A stretch of 64,000 nucleotides of DNA from Parus major (GCF_001522545.3 NC_031797.1:1-64000); one strand, 5' to 3'; shown: positions 1-9,465, numbered from the stretch's first letter. A program made the numbers and translations. The notes: generated from the sequence alone by a model not told the origin.

Positions 1-337
1 GGGATCCCAGACAGTGCTGGATGACCCCAGTCCAAGCTGCCACCCTGCATTCCGGTTATTCCAGGAGCAAACCCCCCTGCCCAGCCCCGTGAAGGTGCAA
101 AGGCTGGTGGAGAGGGTGAGGAAAGCCCCTGATACTGCGGGGAAAACGCTGGGAAAGGGAAGAGCAGCCAAAGCCTTGGGAATGGAGGGGATTCCAGCAG
201 GCAGAGCAATCCCGGGGGCACAGCTGGGCTGGAGGGGGAATCCTGGCCGTGGGTTTGGCATTTTTCCATTGGGATGGGGAGCGGGAATCGGCACCTTGGG
301 CTGTGGGTGTGTGTGTCCCTGCTGGGCTCCGGTGTCC
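1..337. other. left-edge flank, no gene seen
   Basis: Moderately GC-rich sequence without a convincing coding exon. Open frames that begin here continue into the minisatellite and are a by-product of its repeat length. No regulatory feature could be assigned. Confidence 0.5.
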
Positions 338-338
338 G

Positions 339-1157
339 GGGATCCCTCGCTGTATTCCCAGGATTCCTCACTGTGTTCTTGTGGATCCCTCACCGTATTC
401 CCAGGATCTCTCACTGTATTCCCGGGATCCCTCGCGGTATTCCTGCAGATCCCTCATTGTATTCCCAGGATCCCTCCCTGTATTCCAGGGATCCCTCGCT
501 GTGTTCCCATAGATCCCTCTCTGTATTCCCACAGATCCCTCACTGTATTCCAGGAATCCCTCCCTGTATTCCCAGGATCTCTCACTGTATTCCAGGGATC
601 TCTCGCTGTATTCCCGGGATCTCTCACTGTATTCCTGCAGATCCCTCACTGTATTCCTGGGATCCCTCGCTGTATTCCCAGGATTCCTCACTGTGTTCTT
701 GTGGATCCCTCACTGTATTCCTGGGATCCCTCCCTGTATTCCCAGGATCTCTCACTGTATTCCTGCAAATCCCTCATTGTATTCCTGGGATCTCTCGCTG
801 TATTCCCAGGATTCCTCACTGTGTTCCCACAGATCCCTCGCTCTATTTCTGAGATCCCTTAGGGAATTCCCACAGATCCCTTGCTGTATCACCTGGATCC
901 CTCCCTGAATTCCTGGGATCCCTTGCTGTATCCTGCGGATCTCTTGCTGTATTCCCAGGATCCCTCCCTGTATTCCCAGGATCTCTCGCTGTATCCTGCA
1001 GATCCCTTGCTGTATTCCCGGGATCTCTCGCTGTATTCCCAGGATCTCTCGCTGTATTCCCGGGATCTCTCACTGTATTCCCGGGATCTCTCACTGTATT
1101 CCCAGGATCTCTCGCTGTATTCCCGGGATCTCTCACTGTATCCAGCCGATCCCTCTC
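339..1157. repeat. 21-bp tandem minisatellite
   Basis: About 38 imperfect copies of a 21-bp unit of the form GGATCTCTCACTGTATTCCCA, with variants such as GGATCCCTCGCTGTATTCCT. Some units gain or lose one to three bases. Because 21 is a multiple of three, several frames on both strands stay open and give seven-residue peptide repeats. These should not be read as proteins. Such GC-rich minisatellites are typical of subtelomeric or microchromosomal bird DNA (general knowledge). Confidence 0.93.
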
Positions 1158-1716
1158 TCCCCTGGCCCCGTTCGGTGCCAGCAGCGCCCCAAACCCCCGG
1201 ATTTTCGTGGTAATCGGGGCCGTATCGCTGCCAAATCCGCAATTATCCCGGGATTAGCGCTGCTGCCGCTTAGGGACCCACCTGGAGCAGGGCCGGAGCC
1301 TCCAGCAGCTCCGGCCGGGACACAGCGCCCGGTCCCCGCTGTCACCTCGGCTGACCCCGTGTCCCCCTCGCCCGGAGGCCTGCGGGGTTTTGGGGGGCGT
1401 CCTTTGGGGTGTCCCCCTGGCAGCGCCGTGTCCTTGTCCCCGTTGTGTCTGAGACCGGGGCTTGGAGCACCCTGGGATAGTGGGAGGTGTTCCCTGCCCA
1501 TGGAATGGGATGAGCTTTAAGGTTCTCTTTCATCCCAAACCCCTCTGGGATTCTGTCCTGCTCTGGGATTCATTTTGGGTGGGTTTTGGGGGGTGAGCTG
1601 GGATTTGTGGGACGTTTATCCCTGGTTTTGGGGCTGTGCTCGAGGGGCTGGAAGGCCCCAAATCCCTCCCTGCAGGGATGGGGGAGGTGGGAGCTGTGCC
1701 AGCAGCTCTGAGGGAG
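1158..1716. other. GC-rich unique sequence, nothing assigned
   Basis: Unique GC-rich sequence between two tandem arrays. No open frame with recognisable protein similarity, LTR end or splice-bounded exon was seen. Confidence 0.5.
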
Positions 1717-1838
1717 GGGATATCCCAGTTTGAGGGGGATACTGGTGTGACTGGGAAGGGATATCCCAGTTTGAGAAGGTTACTGGTGCAGTTGGGAAGG
1801 GATATCCCAGTTTGAGGGGGTTACTGGTGTGACTGGGA
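1717..1838. repeat. 41-bp tandem repeat running into a gap
   Basis: Three consecutive copies of a 41-bp unit that begins GGGATATCCCAGTTTGAG and ends near GTGACTGGGAA. The third copy is cut by the N gap at 1839, so the array is probably longer than shown. The gap itself is likely caused by this array. Confidence 0.9.
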
Positions 1839-1938
1839 NNNNNNNNNNNNNNNNNNNNNNNNNNNNNNNNNNNNNNNNNNNNNNNNNNNNNNNNNNNNNN
1901 NNNNNNNNNNNNNNNNNNNNNNNNNNNNNNNNNNNNNN
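1839..1938. other. assembly gap (100 N)
   Basis: Exactly 100 N, the usual placeholder for a gap of unknown size. The left edge lies in a tandem repeat and the right edge in a 95-bp inverted repeat arm. Confidence 0.98.
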
Positions 1939-2033
1939 CTCACGCAGCGGCGGGAAGCGCGCGACGGGCAAAAAGGGCGCGAAACGCCTGAGGGGACGGC
2001 GAGGAACATTTTATCGGCATTTGGTGGGACATC
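1939..2033 (+). repeat. left arm of 95-bp inverted repeat
   Basis: GC-rich start (CTCACGCAGCGGCGGG) turning AT-richer inward. It is identical to the reverse complement of 3558-3652. The next inward bases differ (T here, G in the other arm). The outer end is cut by the N gap, so the true arm may be longer. Confidence 0.95.
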
Positions 2034-3557
2034 TAAAGTGAAACGAAGGTTCTAAACTACTTTTAGAAATTAACTAAATATCAGTAAAAGCAGTGATAAA
2101 CATCTATAATGCCACTCACAAGTATTACTGGATCACTTAAATGCATGTTTTCATGGAGAAGCAAAGAAATAATTTTGATCTGATTTATCTGCAATAGCAG
2201 TTTCTGTACGACAAAATAAGTAATAGACAATCATAACTATTCCTGCTAGAAGTAGTAACAACTCTTTCTATATAGTCACAGTCTCCCAGTTCTGTCAGAT
2301 ATTTGCAGAAGTGCGTGCTATTTTGACTTTTTCGCCGGTTTTCATCATTAGACAAACAAACCAGGCAGTCCATTTGAACGGCAAGAAGCATAAAATGCGC
2401 TCTGAATTTAAGCAGGTACTTGCTGAGGCTTTGCCATTTTCCAGAGCGGTTCAGATCAGCTCCGTTTGTAATAGAGAGGAATATTTGCTTTTCCACGACT
2501 GTGACTCATTATAGGACTCTGCAGGAGTGACAGTGAGGTGTCCCGTCAGTGCTTGAGCTCCTTGCCAGGACCATAACAGCAGCCCTAGGAGGCTTCTCTA
2601 AATATTAATGGACGTATCCTAATTGGGTTTAACCCGTCTTTTGGGTTATTCTAAAAGAATCGTTAAGAATTACAGATGTTGCCAAGAATTCTGGTGTGTA
2701 GTCTAACCGCACATTAAAAATTCTGTGTGATAAGGGGATCTTCCTGTGGATCTTAGATTAAAGCTTATTCTATTTAAAGAACAAAAAAAAAAAATAAATC
2801 ACAGATTGAAATTATTTTTTTCTGATAACAAATCATCAAAACAAACACAACATTTTATGTTGCTTTTACTTGGGTATGCAGATAAAATTAGCATTGCTGC
2901 TGAAGCCAACAAAAGATGTCTTTATGAATTTAAAACAAATCAAATCCACATTGAAGCTCCCAGCAATCCCCATACCTGTTATTTCCATTCCCTTGTCACT
3001 TGCCAAACCATTCTTCTTTGGTTTTGATCTATTTGATCTATTCACCAGATGACTTTAAAGTTTGGGATAACACTCATTTACAGACAATCCCAAAAAGTAA
3101 CTTCACTCCGGGACAGGCACATAACTAAAAAAAAACCCCAGAAAATTACATGTCAATTTTCAATGTACTTTTCCATGTTAAAAGTTCAGCAAAGATGTTG
3201 TATTCCTGATGTTATCCATGTAAGCCTCTCTAAGGTCGTGGCATTTACCTTATTGAAAGTGTGTGTACTTTTTCAAAGCATCTTGAAAATTTAACAGTCT
3301 CCAAGAGAGTTGTGCCCGTGTTACACTTGGTATTCCCTTCCATAAATTCACAATGTTACCACATTCTTTGTGGGGAATTAGACACACTGTAGCAACAATG
3401 TCCCTACAGCTACAGAGTTCCCGACTCTTCATATCTGGGTTTTTGAGCTTTTTTTAAACGGCAGAAATTTTGTTCCCGGCAGAGATTTGAAAGTTTCTGC
3501 CTTACCCTTGATGACCGTGTGTGTTTTTTCCTATCAGGCAAGGACCGATGGATGTTC

Positions 3558-3652
3558 GATGTCCCACCAAATGCCGATAAAATGTTCCTCGCCGTCCCCT
3601 CAGGCGTTTCGCGCCCTTTTTGCCCGTCGCGCGCTTCCCGCCGCTGCGTGAG
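3558..3652 (-). repeat. right arm of 95-bp inverted repeat
   Basis: Perfect reverse complement of 1939-2033. It ends at the N gap at exactly the same repeat base as the left arm. Confidence 0.95.
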
Positions 3653-3752
3653 NNNNNNNNNNNNNNNNNNNNNNNNNNNNNNNNNNNNNNNNNNNNNNNN
3701 NNNNNNNNNNNNNNNNNNNNNNNNNNNNNNNNNNNNNNNNNNNNNNNNNNNN
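3653..3752. other. assembly gap (100 N)
   Basis: Exactly 100 N. It cuts the reverse transcriptase/RNase H part of the minus-strand provirus, so its 3' pol, env and 3' LTR are not visible in this window. Confidence 0.98.
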
Positions 3753-5004
3753 GCTAATTCTGACTCTTCAGACCCTCCATATAGGAATTGTGCAGGGTTT
3801 TGGAGGCTCGTTGTTTCTAAAGTTAAATTTGGAGCTTCCAATAAGATTCCCTCATATTTTAGTAGGCGGGAGTCTGATATCCATTTCTCAGCTTTCTGCT
3901 GCAACACACCTCAAATGTTATGAGGGGACAAAACCTTTATGCTGCTGTTAAAGGTAATTTTTCTGGCCTCTTCTACTAACAAGGCACATCCTACAATCAC
4001 TTGTAGACAGGTAGGCCATCCTCTACTCACAGGATCTAATAACTTCGACAAGTAGCCTACAGGCTTCTTTTTCCCAGCCCATTCTTGGGTCAGGACCCCA
4101 TATGCTGTTCCATCATCCACATTTACAAATAAATAAAAAGGCCGGTTCAGATCAGGAAGGCTTAAGACTGGGGCATTTATTAGATCTTCTCGAAATGCCT
4201 GAAGGTTCTCCTCATCTTGTTGAGTCCAAGTAATTAACCCCCCATTAGTCAATTTATGGTACAAAAATTTAACTTTACTGCTGTAATTTTCAATCCATTG
4301 CCTACAATATCCTACTAAACCTAGGATTTGCCTAACTTGTCTTTTACTCTTAGGAGGTGGCAATAGCAGAATTCCTTTTATCCTTTCGGGGTCTATTTTC
4401 TTTTCTCCTTTGTTGATGTAATGTCCCAAATACCTTACTTCTTCTTCTACAAACTGTAGTTTGGCTTTTGACACTTTGAGACCTTTTAGTCCCAAGAAAT
4501 TAAGGAGTTTAATACTTTCTCTTCTAACTTGTTCTTCTTCTTTACCTGCAATCAGCAAGTCATCCACATATTGGATGAGAGTAATATCGGAAGCGGGCTG
4601 GTATTCCTGTAAAATTTGTTCTAGCGCTTGTCCAAATAAGTTGGAGGACTCGGTAAAGCCCTGGGGCAAAACTGTCCATCTCAATTGTTGTTTCCTTCCA
4701 GTGTCAGGATCCTCCCATTCAAATGCAAAGTAATCCCGGCATGATTCATCCAAGAGACAGGCCCAAAATGCATCCTTTAAATCAATCACACTATACCATA
4801 GATTTTCAGGGCCTAACTTACTTAACAATGTATAAGGATTGGCCACTACGGGAAACCGGGAAATGGTTCTTTTATTTATTTCCCGTAAATCGTGTACCAA
4901 TCGATATGTCCCATTAGGCTTTTTTACTGGTAGTATGGGAGTGTTAAATGGGGACATGCAGGGTTCCAACAGTCCCTGATTTATGAGTCTCTCTATTTCT
5001 GGTT
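3753..5004 (-). pseudogene. reverse transcriptase (pol), damaged and cut by gap
   Basis: RT-like translation with the LPQG motif and the YVDD catalytic motif followed by the connection region. It would copy retroviral RNA into DNA. Two lesions are visible: a change of frame close to 5004-5030, where the protease frame ends in TAA and RT continues in another frame, and an in-frame TGA at 3911-3913 after which RT/RNase H-like sequence continues to the gap. RNase H and integrase would lie beyond the gap. The family assignment rests on motifs and on the linked gag and protease. Confidence 0.88.
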
Positions 5005-5541
5005 TTAATCCTCTCCTTCCTTCAATGAAATAGGATATTGTTTAATCTTAATCGGAAGTTCTGGATTTTTAATTTTTACCGTGAAGGGGGGTATCTCTAA
5101 TCGCCCTACAGTCTCTGGGGTATACCAGACCTCAGGGTTAATCATCTTTTCATCTTCTACTCTAAGGGGACAAAGCTTTATTTTTATTTCCCTATTTTCC
5201 ACTTCCAAGTCTATCCCTAGTTCAATTATTAAATCCCGACCTAATAAATTAAACTCAGCTTCAGGTACTACTAAGAGGTTTCCTAACCCTATCTTAAATT
5301 TTGTTTCTACCGCTACATCTTTAACAATTCCAACTCTAAAAGGTTCTCCCTTAGCTCCTACAACAAGGGCTGTCTCTCTGGAGAGTTTACATCCAGAGGG
5401 CAATTTTTGTACGGTAGATCTCTCAGCCCCCGAGTCCACCAAAAATTCTATTTCTTCTTGGTGGGGACCTACTTTTAGTTTTATCAAGGGCTCACGATGT
5501 TTTTGAGTCCCCAACAAATATAAATAGAGCCCCTGACCCCC
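5005..5541 (-). CDS. retroviral aspartic protease (readthrough product of gag)
   Basis: Open frame directly after the gag UAG and in the same frame. It contains the catalytic DSGA triad about 40 codons in and the LLGRD motif typical of retropepsins near the C-terminal half. It has no ATG of its own at the gag boundary, so expression would need readthrough of the UAG, as in gammaretroviruses. The frame closes at 5005-5007 with TAA, where the RT frame is displaced. The product would cleave the Gag and Gag-Pol polyproteins. The domain itself has no internal stop. Confidence 0.85.
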   Translation of the reverse strand, partial: GGQGLYLYLLGTQKHREPLIKLKVGPHQEEIEFLVDSGAERSTVQKLPSGCKLSRETALVVGAKGEPFRVGIVKDVAVETKFKIGLGNLLVVPEAEFNLLGRDLIIELGIDLEVENREIKIKLCPLRVEDEKMINPEVWYTPETVGRLEIPPFTVKIKNPELPIKIKQYPISLKEGED

Positions 5542-7008
5542 CTAATCTTCCTTAAACATTTTTTCATCCTGAACCTTAACCCTGCAGTCTCTTTTTAGGT
5601 GTCCTTTCTTTCCACAATAAAAACAATTCCTTTCCTCCTTCCTTTCCTTCACTCTTCCATTTCCTTTTCGGTTTGGGAGTGTCCCCCGAAATGGCCGCCT
5701 TTCCTGTCTATCTAATTCCCTACTTTCTCTAACTGCCGCAACCGTCATTCTAACTTGCTTCCTGTGGCTTTCGTCCTCTCTTCTGACATAAACTTTCTGT
5801 GCTTCTCTAAGAAGTTCATCCAACCCTCTGTCTTGCCAATTTTCAATTTTCTCTAATTTCTTCCCTATGTCTTCCCAGGCTTTAGCAACAAACTGGGTCT
5901 TTAATAAGGCTTGGCCTAGCTGAGTGTCCGGATCCAAACCAGAATACATTTGCAAGTTTTTGCGCAGTCTTTCCAGCCACTCATTGGGAGATTCCTCTTT
6001 CTTTTGTCTTTCATTAAAGGCCTTGTTGATATTCTGACCCCTGGGAACCGCTTCCCTAATCCCTTGAATAATTATAGTGCGCAAATCCTGCATGTGGGTT
6101 CTGTGGTCCCCGTTATGGTGATCCCATTGGGGCCTCTGTAGGGGCCATTTTATGTCCGCCTGGGGTCCTTGTGCATGTTGGGCGTCCCAAATACACATTC
6201 CTGCAGTCCTAATCATGTTCTTCTCCTCGGCGGTAAATAATATATTTAAGATGGACTGCAGTTCATCCCAAGTGTAAATATTGGGACCCAAAAATTGATC
6301 TACTCGCTCAGCAACTCCCAGAGGATCTTCCAAAATCTTTCCCATCTCTTTCTTAAATTCCCTAACATCCCCCAAACTTAGGGGTACTGAGATAAATCCC
6401 ACTTGCGGATTAGGACCTCCCATGGGCACTTCTCTTAACAGAAACAAATTTTGCTGCCGCGCACGGCTTCTAGTTCTGGGTCCTTGATCTCGGTCCCCTT
6501 CCTGACCATTTGGTCTTTCTTGTAATCCTCGATCCTCCTGATTATCTAACTCTGGCTCAGGTTGTGGTGGTGGGGGAGCCATTGGTTGCGGTGGGATATA
6601 TGGTGGGGGTCCAACGGGAAAATCCTCCTCCTGTCGGGACTTTTGTTTTTTACTTTCTGGGTCTATTTCTGATAATTTAAAAATTGAGACCCCCGGTCCT
6701 CCTGGGCATGTAGCCCAAACAGCTGCATATTCACTCTCCTCTTGATTAAACGGAATTTTAGTATTCACCCAAATATTTAGCTTTTGCTGCACCCAATCTT
6801 CAGTAGAACCGAACCTTGGCCACCATACTGCCCTATCAATTTGCTTTTCTTCCCAAACTTCCACACAATAACGGATCATTTTTGCTTTATCTTTATTCCC
6901 GGTCCTGGGATAATACTTCCACATCTCCAGCATAAATCCCAGTGGGGAGTCCCTGGGTACTGGAGAACGCTTCATGGGCGAAGGGGGCTTGCTTCTCCCT
7001 TGTCCCAT
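5542..7008 (-). CDS. retroviral Gag polyprotein, open
   Basis: 488 codons from the ATG at 7008, which gives an N-terminal MGQG suited to myristoylation. Domain order: matrix (about 1-110), proline-rich linker with a PPPY late motif at about residues 134-137, capsid with a conserved major-homology-like stretch, a basic region, and one zinc knuckle (C-X2-C-X4-H-X4-C) near residue 465. It ends in TAG at 5544-5542. An in-frame ATG lies 30 codons upstream at 7098, but the start giving MGQG fits the family better. Role: assembly and budding of particles at the membrane. No stop or frameshift is visible, which is unusual among the decayed elements around it. Confidence 0.9.
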   Translation of the reverse strand: MGQGRSKPPSPMKRSPVPRDSPLGFMLEMWKYYPRTGNKDKAKMIRYCVEVWEEKQIDRAVWWPRFGSTEDWVQQKLNIWVNTKIPFNQEESEYAAVWATCPGGPGVSIFKLSEIDPESKKQKSRQEEDFPVGPPPYIPPQPMAPPPPQPEPELDNQEDRGLQERPNGQEGDRDQGPRTRSRARQQNLFLLREVPMGGPNPQVGFISVPLSLGDVREFKKEMGKILEDPLGVAERVDQFLGPNIYTWDELQSILNILFTAEEKNMIRTAGMCIWDAQHAQGPQADIKWPLQRPQWDHHNGDHRTHMQDLRTIIIQGIREAVPRGQNINKAFNERQKKEESPNEWLERLRKNLQMYSGLDPDTQLGQALLKTQFVAKAWEDIGKKLEKIENWQDRGLDELLREAQKVYVRREDESHRKQVRMTVAAVRESRELDRQERRPFRGTLPNRKGNGRVKERKEERNCFYCGKKGHLKRDCRVKVQDEKMFKED

Positions 7009-7017
7009 CTTCCGGAG

Positions 7018-7399
7018 TGCCTTCTCTCGATCGTGTGTGTGTCTCACTCGCTTCCCCTGGTTCGTGACCCACGTCCTCGCGGACAATGGGAAATGCACTA
7101 CTGAGGGTCCACACTCGCTTGGGGAATCCGGCTGCCGGTTCCCCTCTCAAACACACAATCGCCACACTCCGGGATCCCGACCCCGACCGAACGGATACCC
7201 CTGCCAAGCAGGCAATCACTTACACGTCCTGCGTCTTCGTCCGGACTTTTGTGCACAAAATTTAAAGGGTCGACCAGTCCTTCCTTGCCTCTCTGTTTTA
7301 ATTTGGGTTCGTTGGTGGGAGTAGGGCAAGCAACAGAAGCCGGGGCCGCCAACCTCGGCGGGGCACCTCCCCAAGCCTCAGTATCTCACCAATATTCCC
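7018..7399 (-). other. provirus leader between primer site and gag
   Basis: About 380-390 bp between the primer-binding site and the gag ATG, where packaging signal and splice donor are expected by family analogy. The upper part of an in-frame 30-codon extension of Gag (ATG at 7098) lies in it. No specific packaging structure was assigned. Confidence 0.6.
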
Positions 7400-7417
7400 A
7401 TCCGAGTCACGGCACCA
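7400..7417 (-). promoter_or_regulatory. primer-binding site for tRNA-His
   Basis: On the minus strand it reads TGGTGCCGTGACTCGGAT, complementary to the 3' end of tRNA-His including CCA. It lies two bases inside the LTR end (CA at 7421-7420), as expected for initiation of minus-strand DNA synthesis. Confidence 0.92.
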
Positions 7418-7419
7418 AT

Positions 7420-7840
7420 TGTTATAGCTTTATTAATTAACAAAAGTCGAGAAAGCCAATTAAAGAATTTTATTAATTACAACAAGCAAAACAAAGAGGC
7501 AATGCAGCGCTGGGCGACAGGGGGACCTCCGTCCTGCCAACTGCCGCGCTATCCGGGGTTCCGGTAGGTCCTTTTAAGCCGTTCGCGATCCTATCTTGTG
7601 ACACTTCCGGAGCACTCTGCGCATGCTTCAAGACTGTTGCTGGGGCTTCTAGCTATCTTGCTTCACCTCTGTTTCTTCTGGTTTCTGAAAAAGTACTACT
7701 CATACAAACGTGTTACTTTTTGCAACAGTTAACCACATTCTAATTAACGAACAAACATACTCTATCACAGTAACCACATCCTAGTTGATAAACAAAACAT
7801 ACATAGTAACCACATCCTAACAAATGAACAAATATACTCA
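7420..7840 (-). mobile_element. 5' LTR of the tRNA-His provirus
   Basis: 421 bp, starting TGAG and ending AACA on the minus strand. U3 holds three direct repeats with TGTGGTTA cores. A TATA-like TTAAAAG lies near 7573. Two AATAAA signals lie in R/U5 (about 7428-7434 and 7473-7479). The right boundary at 7840 is inferred from the TG/CA rule and the switch to class II LTR sequence. Confirming the target duplication needs the missing 3' LTR. Confidence 0.78.
7730..7814 (-). promoter_or_regulatory. triple U3 enhancer-like repeat
   Basis: TAACCACA occurs at 7730-7737, 7771-7778 and 7807-7814, i.e. TGTGGTTA on the LTR strand, within imperfect repeats of about 41 and 36 bp. TGTGGT is the core-binding (RUNX-type) site found in gammaretroviral enhancers. 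The binding role here is inferred. Confidence 0.65.
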
Positions 7841-8427
7841 GAATGGTTGGTCCCCAGTTGCCCATCATTGTAAACCCTTCCCTCTTTTCCAGATTGTTCC
7901 CCATCTATCACCTCAATCCTGCCCCCGAGTCCTGTCGATCTATGCAAACCCCACCCTTTGTTCCAGCTCTTTCTATGCTTATCATCCCTTCCTCGATGCC
8001 CTATTGATTGTTCAGCTGCCCTCCCTCCCCCGGGTCCCTGCCATTGGCCCTGCATATTGTAATCCCAACCCACAACTCCTCCCTTGCCGCTGTCCCATTG
8101 GTCACTGTATGGCCCACCCACAGTCTGTAAAACCTGGCGCACGGAGGTGCCCAGGGTTCTCGGCTCAGACCTCTTCCCTGCGATCCCAGCCCTATACCTC
8201 GTCTCTTTTCCCTACTCCCGTTGGAATAAACTTGTTCCTGGGAAATCGGAGGAGCACTCTTTCTCTCTTCGGCACAACCCGTGTCGCCCTGTGAGCCGTA
8301 ACGCCAGAGCACAGAGGAGCTCTGCAGGTTCCAGATTGAGCCACGTAGTGCTCACCTGGTTCCCCACTCCTGCCGCTGACATCGGCCAGAGCTAGCCAAG
8401 GCGTGAAGGGCCGAGTGGGCAGCGACA
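7841..8427 (+). mobile_element. class II (ERVK-like) 5' LTR, U3 truncated
   Basis: Plus-strand LTR ending GACA at 8427, two bases before a tRNA-Lys1,2 primer site. A CCATTGG box lies near 8040, a TATA-like TAAAACC near 8127, and AATAAA at 8225-8230. It aligns with the reverse complement of 8787-9459 (for example, the AATAAAC-TGTTCCTGGGAA stretch is shared). The U3 beginning is missing because the tRNA-His provirus lies to its left. Confidence 0.85.
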
Positions 8428-8429
8428 GC

Positions 8430-8447
8430 TGGCGCCCAACGTGGGGC
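8430..8447 (+). promoter_or_regulatory. primer-binding site for tRNA-Lys1,2
   Basis: TGGCGCCCAACGTGGGGC, complementary to the 3' end of tRNA-Lys(CUU), two bases after the LTR end. This places the element with betaretrovirus/ERVK-like class II ERVs. Confidence 0.92.
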
Positions 8448-8786
8448 CTCTCACGAGGAGCTGAGACCCCCGGAGAGGTCGGTGAATCTACGCCCTTGTG
8501 TGGATTTTACAAGACCGTGAGCAGCAGCTACCCCAGTAGAGCAGACTCACTTTTGTCGAGTGGCACTCCCGGGGGTCGAGGCGGCAACCGTCGACGTGCT
8601 GACGATCGCCTCAGGGTTGTGGACGTCTCTTGTAGCGCCTGTCCGGACTCGGGTGAGTAGTCCCCACGTGGGGACGAGGGGGTGTGCAAGGGTGTGCAGC
8701 TTCCCCCTGCGTTGGAGGTTTTCTCCCAAATTTGCCCTAAACCAGGAAAAATTCCAAAATACCTCCAAAGGGTCCTTTAGGAGAAT
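8448..8786 (+). mobile_element. class II provirus leader with splice donor
   Basis: Untranslated leader after the primer site. G|GTGAGT at 8652/8653 is a strong candidate for the major splice donor. The sequence is cut at 8786 by a solo LTR of the same family in reverse orientation. No gag frame could be followed. Confidence 0.65.
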
Positions 8787-9459
8787 TGATGCTGCTCTTA
8801 GCCCCACCAGAGCTCTGGGCTAGCTCTATGGTGCCACTCCGTCACGGGCAGTCGCCAGGAGTGGGGAACTGCAGGGGAAAGGCGATCCCACTGCAGAACC
8901 TTCAGAGCACCAAATCCTGCTGGGCTATGCCAATTCAGGCATCGTGGGTGGTGGCAAAAGGAAGGAGGAGACTCACTCGGCTGTACTTCCCAGGAACAGG
9001 TTTATTCGGGAGCGGGGATGAGCACAAGGGTCTGGGCTGGGAGAAATCAGGACCGAAGAGAGCCCAGAGCACATCTGTGCACTAGGTTTTATCTCAGGGG
9101 CGGACACAGTCCAGGGTCCAATGGGAGCTCACGGAGGAAGGGGTAAGGGGAGGAGGTTACAATGTCAGGCACCAATGGGGATACAAAGAAGGCAGGAACA
9201 TAACATAACAACCAATAACGTGTCGAGGAAGGGATGGTATACATGGAAGGAGCTGAAAGGAGAGGTGGGGTTTACGATGATGGATGGGGAGATGGGGCAG
9301 GGTAAAGGTGATTGACGGGGAACATTCAGGAAAACTGGGAGGGGTTTACATAACAGCCAAATGGAACCAACCAAAGCAGTAAATGGGGGAGAACCAGGAG
9401 CATACCAAACAGATTAAACACTAACAATTTTAACAGAACTGAATAAACATACTACAACA
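8787..9459 (-). mobile_element. class II solo LTR, reverse orientation, 6-bp TSD
   Basis: 673 bp beginning TGTTGTAG and ending ATCA on the minus strand. It is flanked by perfect 6-bp direct repeats GAGAAT (8781-8786 and 9460-9465); 6 bp is the usual duplication for betaretroviral integration. The LTR strand carries a GATAAAA TATA box (about 9086-9093) and AATAAA (complement of 9001-9006). It is a relative of the LTR at 7841-8427, inverted. Confidence 0.9.
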
Positions 9460-9465
9460 GAGAAT

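Larger units (their letters stand above)
1939..3652. other. isolated contig with inverted terminal arms
   Basis: A 1,714-bp piece bounded by 100-N gaps on both sides. Its two ends are perfect reverse complements over 95 bp. The interior is AT-rich, with no open frame above about 100 codons and no recognised protein. It does not read as the continuation of the retroviral pol that stops at the right-hand gap. It could be a DNA transposon with long inverted repeats, one arm-to-arm interval of a larger palindrome, or a contig placed here by mistake. Confidence 0.6.
3753..7840 (-). mobile_element. gammaretrovirus-like provirus, tRNA-His primer, 3' half missing
   Basis: Read on the minus strand, the order is 5' LTR (7840-7420), tRNA-His primer-binding site, leader, gag, UAG codon, protease and reverse transcriptase, ending at the N gap at 3753. 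The organisation (one CCHC knuckle, PPPY late motif, gag and pol in one frame separated by UAG) is that of class I/gammaretrovirus-like elements. Gag and protease are open. RT shows one frame change near its start and one in-frame TGA, so this is among the least decayed elements in the window. It appears to have inserted into the U3 of the plus-strand class II LTR that follows at 7841. Confidence 0.88.

Noticed and set aside
338..1160. CRISPR-like array
   Set aside because: Repeats are contiguous without unique spacers, and the genome is a bird.
14..1242. Long open frames on both strands (up to 282 codons) read as proteins
   Set aside because: They arise from the 21-bp tandem repeat, are present in most frames and have heptapeptide monotony.
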